Shown here: piece by piece, positions 24,101 through 35,537 of the stretch
How positions within the stretch are numbered: the first letter of the stretch is position 1
Layout: the number at the start of each line of letters is the position of its first letter
DNA from: Cryptomeria japonica
Lineage: Eukaryota; Streptophyta; Pinopsida; Cupressales; Cupressaceae
Reading direction: 5' to 3'
DNA: 64,000 bases
Assembly: GCF_030272615.1 (NCBI RefSeq)
Contig: NC_081414.1
Location: 657,646,292 to 657,710,291 of the forward strand
The notes under the pieces: model-generated
What the model saw: only the letters and a program-made list of their open reading frames with translations
Database searches by the model: none
What the model was told of the DNA's origin: nothing
Made by a program: the position numbers and the translations under genes

Positions 24101-24668
24101 CATAGAAGAGTTCATCTGTAGTCTCCATCTTCCATACATATTCCAATGCAAAAACCCTCTCTGTCACATGTATTGGAAGTTTGCGGGGTTGTACTCATGC
24201 TCCATTAAACCTTAACACTATATATTCTTCCATGAGGTCCCAGTTCACCAATTGTATTTCAAATCCGAGTTGAATGTAATCTCTACAAGACATAGTCAAT
24301 CTAGGCATTGGAGTGTTTGTAATTTCATGATACATTGGTGCCAAAAAGAAGTCTACAAAATGGGTGTAGTTCCCTCTTTTATGATGCATCCTTATCTTAA
24401 GTGCCCATTCATATATTGGAGCCACTGTTCTATCATTGTCTTTCTTGTACACCTTAATCTCAAGCTTGTTGGTCTCAAATATTCCATGAAATTTTGCTAG
24501 AAGAAGATGACACAAGTAGGTATTCATCTTGCTTGTTGTTTTCTTCTTACCGTGGAGCACGAGATAAAAAATATCATGGTATTCATCAGTGAAACCTGAG
24601 GTTTTAACCAATTTGGTTACTTCGGTATAGTCTATATTTCCTATTGTTGTGCTTTTTGTTTTACCCAT
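21130..24668 (-). pseudogene. Decayed repeat-associated protein with long coiled coil (function unknown)
   Basis: Read from ATG 24668 downward, the first 157 residues (MGKTKSTTIGNIDYTEVTKL at the start) are open to 24195. Coding-like sequence then continues with shifts. It includes HVEGSHLRDKNLMWHI (about 24040), a 127-residue frame 24023-23640 and an acidic stretch near 23530-23470. From 22230 to 21440 there is a long Lys/Glu coiled coil (KMEREKIKLEKQIEKL, LNELNEKLVESNKELDNEK), and a C-terminal helical piece at 21440-21144. The middle, 22700-23340, is Ser/Thr/Asp-rich and full of stops. The architecture parallels the + strand protein at 16618-20378, with which it is convergent. It starts 77 bp from the proposed LTR of element B at 24745. 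No function is assigned; an antisense extra ORF of a Tat-type element is the best guess. Confidence 0.5.
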
Positions 24669-24744
24669 CTCTATTAATGGTTAAAAGATGGTGCTATAGC
24701 TACACAAGCTCAAAAATGTAAATCTTAAACCCTAGGTTTTACAA

Positions 24745-25728
24745 TGTGCTACCCTCCCTTAATTCTCAATTGTTAAGTTGAACAATTCTTGGCAATGTTC
24801 TTTAGAGTGGAGCCTTGTGTAAAGTTTAGTTATATGTCGGGTCATAAATTATTTGAACTTGAACCTTTCTCTTGAACTTGTCCAAGGTACAAAGTTTAGG
24901 TTCAAGCGGTCTTGTCACTCCATGTTCATGTCTTTAGTAAAGTTTTGTTGGGTGGGTCTTTGACCTTGAACCTTTGAATCATCTTTGAAGAAATTTCAAG
25001 GTTCAAGGTTCAATATGTGTGAAAGTGAAATTTGGTCCAAAGTCTTGTCTTTAGCAAGGTCCATTGTATATTCTTATGTTGGTTCATCGATAGTCCATTT
25101 TGGTTTTGTTGAAGTTGAACCCTCAAACCACCATTGAAGAAGTTCATGGTTTGAGGTTCAACATTGGATGAATGCAACTTCAGGTGGAAAAGGAAACCAT
25201 CACATTGGTGGGTGTTTAAAAAAAAATAATATTCCAAATTTAAAGAGAACTCAAGATAATAAGCTATGAGGTGTACTATATTGCATGGTAATCATGGAGA
25301 GGAAGGAATAAGCCCAATAATTAATGAGATGTCAGGAAAGGGTCTTTTTCAGAGTAAGAAGGCACAAATAAGTAGTCAATTAATCCAGGATGAATCATGT
25401 GAGCAATTATCTTGCCCTTACTTGAGTTTTTTTTTTTTTTTTTTTTATAAATCATTTCTCGTAGTTGCCCATTTCACAATTAAGCAAGTGTTGGACACTA
25501 CGCATGGTGACTTGAACTCTATTTTTTGCAGTTTAGAATCCTCTTTCAAGGTGAGTTTTGTTCTTTCTCCCTCATCCTCATCATTCCATGTATTCTGGAG
25601 CTCTGTTAATTTGTTTTCTTGCAATGTTTTTTCTGTACCTCTGAGTCTTGTGTAGAAACCCAAGATGAGATCGACATTGCCCAAAATAGAACAAAGCTTA
25701 GGGCTAGTTTGTTTACACCCAGATTTAG
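24745..25728 (+). repeat. Left copy of the about 1-kb direct repeat of element B
   Basis: Aligns with 35538-36500. It includes a run of T at about 25430-25446 and several direct GTTCAAGGTTCAA-type motifs near 24990-25015. The matching region on the right stops at the gap, so the true length of the repeat is unknown. Confidence 0.85.
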
Positions 25729-28605
25729 GTGATACTTTCCTCACATCGGTGGATTTAGAGGAATTTCATGAGAGAGTGTAGGATTCTAAAAATTCCCTTC
25801 TCATACAAAAAATAATTGATAGTGGGTTAATAGAAGCGACAACTTTTCCACCAGTTGTCCCCTATCCAAAATGAGTCCAAGAATGTATGAGCCACTATGA
25901 CCATGTTCAGAGGAGTGTCCAAACTGCAAATGGTGAAATTCTATTGAAAGTGAATTGGGAAACCATTGCTAGAGTCATGAAGATTACTGAGAAAGAATTA
26001 TATGAAGATTGGACAGTGTCTAAGTCACAGGGACTCTTCTTTGAAAAGAAGACAACGTATCGAAGTGTTATTGCCCAGAACTGGTCATTGAAGTTTCAGA
26101 GGGGTGGCTATCGTTTACCTAGACCATTAGACTAGGGAGGTATGGGATATTGTCATATTTCTTCATAGGATTAGAGGGAATCAGATGGCCTTCTTTTGGG
26201 AAGATTGGATGTACTTCTTTGTTCAGGTTATTTTAGATGATGGGAGATACATAGATTGGGCGGAGTTAATTGCTAAAAGGATCCATGAGGGTTTTAGTTG
26301 TTTTGGTAACACAAATTTTTATATATGTCATCTTACCTCATACTATTTAGTTTTCACTTGCCAATGGGTTGGCTTATATCATGAAAATTGGCGAAATGAC
26401 ATGAGTATATATGACTATCACCCACATTTTCATTAGAACAGAGCCATTGAGAATGATCCCAAGCTCCATGATTTTTTTCTTGGGGGACTAGTGTTTCAAT
26501 TGAAAGGGGATATCCATAAAAGGTTGATCGAGGAAGCCATGCAGCTTGTAAGCTCATATGGGAGCTTATATATTCAGTTTTCCAGATTCATTTATTTGAG
26601 GGTTGGGGGTTTTGAAGGTGAACCATATAAGTTGTCAAGATATGTCTTTGACAGGAAAGTTTTAATTGAAGTGTACATGCAACTTTCTCATATAGATAAG
26701 AAATATAGGGTGAAGCACCATACATGAGTTTCTTTCCCCATTGAGTTGACTTATTACACCTGTAATAATGTCCCAAATGCCCCAAATTTAGAATTGGAGT
26801 TCAAGAAGCTCAACTTTCAGTTGTATACTCCCATAATTAATTTTGATGCTAAGGGGTTTGTAGTGGCTCACCTTACACTCAGGAAGGATTTTCAACATAT
26901 ATCAAACCTAGAATATTTCTGGGCGGATTGCATGGATGAATATGAGGTTAGAAGAAGAGTTCACTTAAGACTCTTAGTACAACATATTAGGAATTATGGC
27001 TTGAAGATGAATACTGAAAATATTTTTGATGAAGAAAGTGATTTGCTTGATTCCCAGTTTGTTGATGACAAGTAGAAGGGGCTAATTTCACAAATATATT
27101 GGGGAAATAATGAATAGGAGAATATTCAAACTAGGACATTCTGGGTTATCCGAAGAACATAAAAGTGGCTTAGAGAACAGAAACTGAGAAAAAGTTCAAC
27201 AAAAAGTTCAACCTCTCCCACTAAATCCCTAGTTTCTAATCCCTTTATTCTATCTTGTGTAGGTCCTTCCAGGAAAAAGGAGAGGGGTGAGCAGGCAATA
27301 GAAAGATTATAGAGAAAATAATATTTAACAACAAGTAGAATCACTCATTCTAGAACTAAGAGTGGAAGAAAATATTCCCCTGTTGATACAGTAATTAATC
27401 TTGAGACTGCACCTGAGATGGATATTTATTTTTCAAATCCAAATGTGGGAGGGTAGGATTTAGATGATGAGGGTGATATTTAACAAGTAGGTGAATCCTT
27501 GAATGTGGTCACTACCTTAGTAGTGAGGGATCAAAAGGAGGCAGAGACTGGTTCAGACGAATCTCTCACAACCCCAGGGCAACATGGTTAGAGAACACAT
27601 TAGCTAGTAAGAATAGGAACATTGTTCTAGTATCTATCCTAGTCCAGGATATGGTCAGTAAATGTCTAGGGAAGGTTTCCAAAGACAAAAGGTTAAAGAC
27701 TGTATCAAAAATTAATTATGATGAAGATATGTAGGTAATTGGACTATGGAGATTGCCCACCCAAAAACTGATGAAACTATGGCTGATCCGATAAGTAAAG
27801 ATTTCATGATGGAAAAATTGAACTTAGGGGTAGGAACTCTCATAGCAGATGCATTCCATTTGGAAGTTTCAACCAAGAAGATGATGAAAAGATCCTAGAA
27901 GGATAAAAAAGATGTCTGAAATGAAAGAGATAATGAGGAGCACGGAAGAATACATTGAGGCCATTAATTATCCTAATCCGTAGCCCAATTCTCAGACTCC
28001 TACATCTTTTCATCCTAAGTCCCCTGTCAATCAAAAAACAATTAAGCAAATTCAAAACTGCAGATTAATGATAGACGATGTTGTGGATTGGTTGGATGAA
28101 ATTCAAAAAGAGGGAGGGAAATATTTTGTTGATCTAAGAAAGGTTCACAATGATGCAAACATGGTAACAAAGGAATTGGAGAATGAAATTATAAAAAAGA
28201 AGAATGAAGAAATTGAGTGGGTGAAAAGGGCAGCTTAGATGAGAGAAGTACAGAAATATGGTGTAATGAAGTTCTTGTCAAAGAAGCCAGTTCCTGCCTT
28301 GGATGAAAATATTTTGTACGTATGCCAATAAAATGTAGAATGGAGAAATTTGTTGGTGAGACAGGCATATGAGGAATTTGCCAAATTAGTGAATAAACTT
28401 GCATAATTGGTATCTTCCATGCACAATGAGCTTCGTTGGATTGGTTTGAAGTGTTTAAAAGATGATGATAAAACTCTAGAAATAGTTGTGTTCATAACAA
28501 GGTCATTAGAAGAGAAAATCAACCACATCAAAGAAGCCAAGGGCTTGGTTTCAAATGACTTGAGCCTCATGTCTAAAATACAATCCCTTCTTTTCTTGTG
28601 CATTT
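25651..28605 (+). pseudogene. Decayed extra ORF of element B (globular plus helical protein, function unknown)
   Basis: A frame beginning at ATG 25660 (MRSTLPKIEQSLGLVCL) runs, with stops and a few shifts, through 25887-26135 and 26185-26436 (AFFWEDWMYFFVQVILDDGR). It continues through 26491-26727 (YIQFSRFIYLRVGGFEGEP) and 26746-27075 (LNFQLYTPIINFDAKGFVV). A basic and Ser/Thr-rich linker follows (27080-27950), then a helical tail at 28040-28605 (EIQKEGGKYFVDLRKVHND; EEKINHIKEAKGLV). The same N-terminus is present at 36441 in the right-hand repeat. I do not recognise the domain; the layout resembles the proteins at 16618-20378 and 21130-24668. Extra ORFs are documented in Tat-lineage elements, but an ORF inside the LTR would be unusual. 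Confidence 0.55.
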
Positions 28606-29589
28606 GAAGAACCTAGATGAGCATTGAGATAAAGTAGCACAAATACGTCACGAGAAGGAAGTATGGAAGCAAAGAATGACACATGTGGGGCTACCACATA
28701 GCACAATCATTCAACACTTTTTCACTGCTTACATGGATTGGAAGAAGAAAGCAGTTATCAAAACTGCTTAGGAATATTCTATGTTGTGATGTCTCTTTTC
28801 AATTGTTAGTTGTGAAAGCAATTTTATTTTTTTGTTTAAACATTGGTTCCTCTGGATTTGTGGGGCATAAATGGTTTGTTTTCCATGTTTTCGGTATGAA
28901 TTGTTAGTCAGGTTGTGGCTATAAAAATTGATTTACTTGACTTTGATAAGGTCTGAGAAATTTTGGTGGTGATAGATTAGCAGACTTTGTTTTTTTATAA
29001 ATGTGTTGAATTTTCAAGGAAGGCATTTTATCAGTGAATAGAATGATACTTATTCTATAGCTTTCAAATCTGTGTGTTTGAATGTGAACAAAAAATCTTG
29101 TTGATATATATTCGTTTATACAACATTTGTTTCTTCTTTGGTTATTCCACTTTTATAAGTTTGTGAATGAATTTAATAAGTAGGTCTATTGTTAATTTTG
29201 CATGCATGTTCTGACCCCCCTTATCCTTTTAGACATGAGTGAGACTCGATCAGATCCATGTTAAGAGGAATTTTTTTGAGAAGAGAAGCTATTTTGGTTG
29301 TAAATCTGTGAGTTTACATACTTAATATTTATCTTCATAGAATTCATGTGGTATTAAATTATGACTGTGAATGCCTTTACTCTCTTTCTAGTTAAAAGTG
29401 AAGTTAGAATTGTGTATGTTTTAAAAAAAAATCATTGAATATCATATGTGAAGCTGCACCCTTATGTAGAGGGTGAATTATTCATTAATTTACTCAACTG
29501 TTGGTTCAATTTGTCTTTCAACAAATAAGGGTAACCCGATCAATCATCATAAAATTAAGAAAAGACAAATCTATTAACCAATAGATTTT
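28606..29589 (+). other. Non-coding region before the element B primer site
   Basis: AT-rich DNA with no gene. It contains a C run at 29214-29220 and an A run near 29421. If the LTR model is right, this is the R/U5 portion. Confidence 0.35.
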
Positions 29590-29607
29590 TGGTGACTCTA
29601 TTGGGGA
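29590..29607 (+). other. Primer binding site of element B (Tat/Ogre type)
   Basis: TGGTGACTCTATTGGGGA closely resembles the TGGCGACTCTGCTGGGGA-type PBS described for Ogre/Tat elements, which pairs with the 3' end of a tRNA-Arg. It lies about 120 bp upstream of gag, as expected. Confidence 0.75.
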
Positions 29608-29712
29608 GTTGAATAATAAGACTGGAGGTTGAATTAGAAGGAAAGTAATGTTGTTTTTTGAAAGGCCCGATTTCCTCTTTTTGTTTCAAGTGAATAGTGA
29701 ATCATAAGAAGG

Positions 29713-31320
29713 TTGGAGTCAAAAAGATATACAAGATCTCAGAGGCATAAAAGGGTGATTGATTATGTTTCTCAAGAACTCCAAAACTCTGACTTCTTAA
29801 TCTCTTTTACACCTAAAAGAAGAGAAAGGAGAAGACCTCCAACTTCCTCTTCTATATTCCATGTATCTCCTACTTGTCAAGCCCTAACATTACATGATGT
29901 TTCTTTCCCTAGTGTAATCAACCCTATACCTTTGAATATCATTTTACCTATGGTTGTCAACAATCCTTGGGGCCCTGTTGTAGGATCCCTTGCCCTAGGG
30001 GAAAATCTAAATCCCTTACCCAAAGGAGAAATAGATCATTTGCCTTAATTTAGTGGTGATGGAAGGATATCAACAATTGAGCATTTGAATGCATTTAATG
30101 TTGCTTGTGGGGTTATAACTGTTCAACATGAAGATGGAGCTGTAAGATTGTTTGTATAAAAATTGATTGAGGTGGCAACAAATTGATTCTATCATTTACC
30201 AAATGGTTTAATTATGAATTGGCATGATCTTAAAACTAGGTTTGAGGCTAGGTTTAAATTAGCCAAAGATGAATATTCTCTTCTAGCTCAATTAGCTTAG
30301 TTAAAGAAAGAAATCCCTGAGTCTATGAGAGATTTTGTGGCTAAGTTTGACAAAATTGTTCATAAGATTCCAGAAAACCAAAGGCCTTCTGATGATAATT
30401 TGAAATGATTTTTCATCAACTCTATACCCTTTGAAATTGGTTTCCTTATCCGTAGGCAAAGAGTAGCAGCCTTAGCTGATGTAATAACATTGGCAGTAGA
30501 ATTAGAAGATGATCTGATCACTACAGGAAAGTGGAAGAGGGAAGTCCAAACTTCCATATCACTGGCATCAACTTCATCTGATCTTGTTATTCAATTATTA
30601 ATGAATGACATGATAACCTTGAAGAGGAAAATACCCAAAACTAATACTTCTTATCCACAACCTTACCAAGATATTTTAAGGAAGGTTCCTAATCAGTCCT
30701 CTAGGGCTGGGAGTAGAGTTTTACAATTGCCTCCTATGCAACAAAGACTAGCAATTGAGGCACGGTCCCATCTAAAGCCAACATGTGTATCTTTCATCTT
30801 ACTAGTGATCATGATAAGTATTCTTGCTCATAAATGGTACGTTATGTTCAAATGGCGAGTTCAAAGGAGACACTATTGGAGTCAAGTGAAGAAGAATCTC
30901 CCAGGTAGCCTAATGAATCTAAAATCCACTTCCTAGAGTATGAGTCAAATTTAGAAAGAGGTGATATTCTGGCTACCTTAGAGGATCCTTCCTATGTTGT
31001 GTTGACCATAAATCAATAGAATGTCAAACCTCAACGTGCTCCTTTGTGTTTTGTTGTGAATCCAAAAGGTAAGGAGATCATTTCCTAGTTTCATAATAAT
31101 GATTCCAGACCTCAAGAACCTCATTTATTGAAATCTATAGAGACTGAGGGTTCATTTGATATTATTGAATTTTGTAAATCCTCTCAGATTAAAATTGCAC
31201 CAACAGAATATCTTAAATAAAACCCTAAAGAACTTGATAGGTTTGTTAGGTTTGTTCAAGGAAATAATGCATATGTACAAGTGGATATGATACAACAATT
31301 AGCTAACACTAAATAGTTTC
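29713..31320 (+). pseudogene. Decayed gag of element B
   Basis: The 5' part is open from 29713 to 30048 (basic, Pro-rich; HKRVIDYVSQELQ). After a TAA at 30046 the conserved gag core follows: FSGDGRISTIEHLNAFNVAC (about 30049-30108), LPNGLIMNWHDLKTRFEARF (about 30199-30258), LKKEIPESMRDFVAKFDKIV (about 30304) and FFINSIPFEIGFL (about 30409-30447). A weak zinc-knuckle remnant (CIFHLTSDHDKYSC, about 30785) is read in a neighbouring frame. Point stops at TGG and CAG positions break it. Gag would build the particle. Confidence 0.85.
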
Positions 31321-31785
31321 CCATCAAGCTGATGATATGATGTCTATCCTTGAATCAAAACCTGAGCCTTTTTATATATCTTTGTTCATAGATGGTCAAA
31401 CTAAATAATTGTATTATAGACTCTGCTACCTCAGATAACATAATGCCATCTATTGTAGCCAAGGCCTTGGGATTATCCTTAACAAAAAACTTTGGTAGAT
31501 GTTACTCCATGGACTCTAAACAAATACTCTTATTAGGATAGATCTAAGATTCTCAAGTGGCCCTTGCTGCTCATCTTGATAAAAGAGTTAACCATTTTGA
31601 TAGTTGATATTCTTGCAAGTTATGGCATGTTATTAAGACGTACATTTTTTAGAGACATAGGGGCCGAGATTAAGATGGACTGGTCTGAAGACACCACTCC
31701 CATGGGGAAATAGTAGTTCATTTTACAACTAGAGCCCAAATATAAGTTCACTATTTTTCCTTCTGATGATCCAAAAGCACAGATA
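31321..31785 (+). pseudogene. Decayed protease of element B
   Basis: IIDSATSDNIMPSIVAKALGL (about 31410-31475) matches the active-site block of Tat-type proteases (usually LIDSGAS...), with the Gly of D-S-G replaced by Ala. The following 200 bp (to about 31690) is badly shifted. It precedes an RNase H domain rather than RT. Confidence 0.7.
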
Positions 31786-32265
31786 TTGTACCATGAATGT
31801 AAATTCGGGAATTATATGATTTTATCTAACAATGAGGTTGGAGGAAATTCCTCTCAACCTAGGGCATCTGAGGATCTATTGTTGATGGAGTTCGATGGAA
31901 GTTGCTCAACATCAAGCTCTGGAGCTATGGTAGTTCTCATTCCTCCCTTTGGCAAACATATTCCTTTCTCTTTCAAGTTGGAGTTTCAGAATACAAATAA
32001 TACTGCTGAGTATGAAGCCCTATTATTGGGATTGGTTGAGGCAAAGAAGTTGGGAGTGCTGGTGTTGCAAGTCAAAGGTTTATTCAATGTAAATAATGAG
32101 AGGTTGAGGCACTACTAGAATAGAGTGTGGGATGAGATTGAAGGTTTTGATGCTTTTTCTATCGAGGCCATTCCTAGAGAGAAGAATTCTAACGCGGATT
32201 CTTTGGCAATATTAGCTTCCCTTTTGGTTTTTCATCCTAAGTTCCTAGATGATACCTATTGAGTA
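31786..32265 (+). pseudogene. Additional RNase H (aRNH) of element B, located upstream of RT
   Basis: LLMEFDGSCSTSSSGAMVVL (about 31870-31929) is the first-Asp block of an RNase H of the archaeal/plant type. It continues FKLEFQNTNNTAEYEALLLG (Glu block, about 31972-32031), KKLGVLVLQVKG, a shortened second Asp block, then IEAIPREKNSNADSLAILAS (last Asp, about 32160-32219). Tat-lineage elements are known to carry such a second RNase H besides the one attached to RT. Here it lies between PR and RT, whereas in element C it follows the RT-linked RNase H. The 31786-32116 part is open; a stop and a small deletion disrupt the centre. Confidence 0.85.
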
Positions 32266-32383
32266 GAATTGATATACCAACCGAGTGGAATTGATATACC
32301 GACCAAGTGTACTTGATAATTCATAATTTTGGCAAGTCTTTGAAAATGACAAGCAAATCAAGAACTTTTTGCATTGCACATAA

Positions 32384-33470
32384 ATGTTCACTACTACTTT
32401 CTTTGAAGGATCAAAAGATCAATGCAAGGAGTTTTCTTCAGAACCGGGTGAAGAGATAAATGATGAGGTAATACAACTAATAGGAAATAAGATTCCTAAA
32501 GGGTTAGTATCCTTAGAATGTCTCTTTGACCATCATGATGCCTTTAGTAAGAAGAAGAATGAGAAAATTCCTACAGTTCAGGATGTTGGTGGCTATGAAA
32601 GAGTTAATATTAGAACTAAGGAGGATCCTAAGTATGTGAACTTAGGAAAATGTTGCACACCTATAAAGAAGAAAAGGTTTATAAGTCTCCTTTTAGAATA
32701 CAAAGACATTTTTTCTTGGTGCTATGATGACTTGAAGAACTTTAGGGAAGGAAAATTTTAACACCATATTCCTTTGAAGCCTGGAACAAGCCCTTTCTGG
32801 CAGAAACTTAGGAACTTTAATCCCAAGGTAGCTGAGGCCATCTTTAACGAGGTGGATTTTTTTTTGAAGGCTAGAATCATATATCCTATCCATCATTCCA
32901 CTTGGATAGCCAACATAGTTCCAGTTCATAAGAAAAACAGGGAGATAAGAATTTGTGTGGACTTAAGGAATTTGAATCAAGCCATCCTAAAAGATAATTA
33001 TCCACTACTTGCTATGGATCATATTCTACAAATAGTCTCAGGTTCAGAAATGATGTCTATGCTTGATGTCTTTTCTGGTTATAACCAGATTAGTGTCTCA
33101 AAAAAAGACCAGCACAAAATAGCTTTCATCACTCCCTAGGGTACCTTCGCATACAACAAGATGCCATTTGGCCTGATAAATGCTGGAGAAACCTTTGAGA
33201 GGGCTATGGACTTGTCTTTCGGTCTCCTAATAGATAAAATAATTTCTATATACCTAGATGATTTAACTGTATTTTCAAAGAGGAGAAAACATCACCTAAG
33301 AGACTTAAGGAAAGTATTGCAGAGATGTCGGGAGCATGGAGTGTCTTTGAATCTAAAGAAGTCAGTGTTTAGAGTTACTGAAGTCAAATTACTTGGTCAC
33401 ATCATTTCCAAAAAGAGTTTCAAAGTGGATCCTGAAAGGGTGTAGGCAATCTAGAAACTAAGTCTACCAT
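32384..33470 (+). pseudogene. Decayed reverse transcriptase of element B
   Basis: The N-terminal linker is open to 32761. RT proper runs 32762-33470: IIYPIHHSTWIANIVPVHKK, RICVDLRNLNQAILKDNYPL, MMSMLDVFSGYNQISVS (first catalytic Asp), KMPFGLINAGETFERAM and the intact box YLDD at about 33250-33261. GHIISKKSFKVDPERV comes last. In this single frame over 700 bp I see only a TAA at 32759, a TAG at 33137 (expected Trp) and a TAG at 33443 (expected Gln), so this is the best-preserved RT in the window. Some copy could have been active fairly recently. Confidence 0.9.
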
Positions 33471-34170
33471 CTAATAGAAATGGAGTCAGGTCCTTTGGAC
33501 AGGTGAATTTTTTGAGAAGGTTTGTCCTTGATTTTTTGGAGACCACTAGGTATATAGTGAATATGATGAGCGAGAAGCAGACGTTCAAATGGAATGAAGA
33601 TGGGAAGAAATCATTTGAATCAATAAAAGAGGCCATTGTACAAGCCCCCATGCTTATTAATCCAGAATTTAAAAAGGACTTTATCATTTATTGGTACGCC
33701 ACTGAGCACACCATCTCAGGAATCTTGTTGCAAAAATTGAAGAGGATGTGGAAGTTCCTATAGCATTCATGAGTCTACCATTGAAAAAGCACAAATTAAA
33801 GTATTCATTGATGGAAAAATAAGCATTTGTAGTAGTAAAAGCTATGAAACATTTTAGATATTAAATTCTCCATTCCCATGCAATAGTTTACATTCCCCAT
33901 TCTATTGTGGAGAGTATTTTGATGCAACAAGACATTGGAATGAATAATAGGGCAATGTGGGTTTCAAATATACAGGAGTTCAATCTAGATATCAAACCAA
34001 CAAAGCTAGTAAGAGGCCAAGGCTTATGTAAGTTGATTGCAAAAAGTAAAAATGGAGTTGAAGATGAGTTGCCACTGGTTATTTTTGTAGGCCTGCAAAA
34101 TTCTTGGTTTACTGATGTAGCCTTGTATCTGACCTATGGAGAGTGTCTTGTACATTTGTCTCGTAGAGAG
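33471..34170 (+). pseudogene. Decayed RT-linked RNase H and tether of element B
   Basis: NFLRRFVLDFLETTRYI and FKWNEDGKKSFESIKEAI (about 33508-33630) are the RT-RNase H connection. The segment IIYWYATEHTISGILLQ (about 33685-33735) has Tyr/Ala where the catalytic Asp block would be. Sequence then passes through shifts to VKAMKHFRY (about 33837) and INPQ-like and WVSNIQEFNLDIKPTKLVRGQGL (about 33958-34026). This is a gypsy-type RNase H that appears catalytically degraded, which may be tolerated because an additional RNase H exists upstream. Confidence 0.75.
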
Positions 34171-35375
34171 AAATGAATCTTGAGATTAAAAGCAACCAAG
34201 TATGTTATTTTTGATGATGTATTATATAAAAAGGGGTTGGATGACACTTTCCTCTGATGTGTGGACAAAGCACATCAGGAGGCCTTGTTGAAAGCATTTC
34301 ATGATGATGCTTGTGGTCACCATTTCTCTTCCACCATCATTTCTTACAAGATATTAAGAACTTGTTATTACTCACCTAGAATGTTTGAAGATGCATATGT
34401 CTGGGTTACCAATTGTGAGAAAAGCAAGTTACTCACAAGAAAGCCACAACTCATCGCTTTACTTCTTAGACCGGTGGTTATAGAAGAACCTTTCAAACAG
34501 TGCAGTTTAGATTTCATAGGTCTATTATCACCTTCTTCTAGTGTTGTACATATACACATATTCTTACGACCACTAATTATTTAATAAATCGATAGAAGTA
34601 GCACTTGTTAGAAGGACAACCTTAGAGGTGGTGTGTGTGTTCTTGAAGGAGAATATCCTGGTCCGCTTCAGAGTACATCTAAAAATAGTGACTGATAATG
34701 CCACAAGATTTTCCTCTGCTTAAATTTGTCTATTTTGTTATCATCATGGAATTTCTTTGGATCATTCTTCAAACTATTACCCACAGGGCAATGGTCAAGC
34801 AGAGTCTAGTAACAAGAATTTGATTAACATCATGAAAACATTGGTGAGTAAAAGTTCAAAAGATTGGCACAAAAAGTTGTATGAAGCTTTGTGTGCAGAT
34901 ATAAGATCACCAAAATGAGCAATTGGAATGTCACCTTTTGAGATTCTTTATAAATCTTATGCTCAACTCTCACTTCCTTTGGAGTTAGTAGCTTCCAAAT
35001 TGCAAACAGTAGTTGAGGATATGTATTTTCAAGATGCATTAGAGAAAAGAGTTATGTATTTGTCCAAGATTGAAGAAGAAAGAGAAAAGTTGGTGGATAC
35101 CATTATAGAACATTAGTAGCCAGTCAAAAATATTTTTGATCGCAGGGCTCGACCGAGGAAATTTATGTTGGGAGATCAAGTTTTGCTCTGGGATAAAAGG
35201 AGGGAGTGCAAAGGAGCACATGGTAAATTTGATTCATTATAGAGAGGGTCATTTCTGATCAACGAAGTAAAATGACCAAATACTTTGAGGCTCTCTTATT
35301 TAGATGGTACAACTCTTCCCTTGTCTTACAATGGGTAGGATCTGAAGCCTTACAAATTGTAAGTAGACAACCCCT
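34171..35375 (+). pseudogene. Decayed integrase of element B
   Basis: The zinc-binding part reads HDDACGHHFSSTIISYKIL (about 34300-34356), with the two His kept. The CxxC pair at 34410-34425 is damaged (NCEKSK). QCSLDFIGLLSPSSS (about 34498-34542) carries the first core Asp. TDNATRF (about 34688) carries the second, and GNGQAESSNKN (about 34785) the Glu. The C-terminal part 34928-35116 is open. KFMLGDQVLLWDKRRE (about 35160) is the usual IN tail. Several stops break it. No antisense ORF lies between IN and the right repeat, unlike element C. Confidence 0.85.
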
Positions 35376-35537
35376 ACATCATTCAGTGTAGCTTTGTAGA
35401 GTAGTTGTTAGTTTTGGTGTCGGGTTTTTTGTGTTTTCTTTAGTTAGTTCCGGATCCTGATCTTTCTTATAGTGCAAAACTAGAGATTCTGAGTCCTTTC
35501 CTAGTCCTTTATAGTCCTAGTCCCTAGTCAAAGCCAA
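35376..35537 (+). other. Short spacer before the right repeat of element B
   Basis: No gene and no clear polypurine tract. Several CTAGTCC/AGTCCT steps (35497-35525) form a short near-repeat. Confidence 0.4.

Larger units (their letters stand above)
24745..29589 (+). mobile_element. Proposed long 5' LTR of element B (about 4.8 kb, ORF-bearing)
   Basis: The left end (TGTGCTACCCTCCCTTAATT) matches 35538 (TGTTACCCTCCCTTAATT). From there the two regions align to about 25728 and 36500 respectively (about 90% by eye), where the right copy enters an N gap. The LTR right end is placed just before a Tat/Ogre-type primer binding site at 29590. If correct, the LTR includes the decayed ORF at 25651-28605, because the right-hand copy also includes the start of that ORF. 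The alternative is that only about 1 kb is LTR and the rest is a larger duplication. No polypurine tract is evident before 35538, which weakens the LTR reading. Confidence 0.5.
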
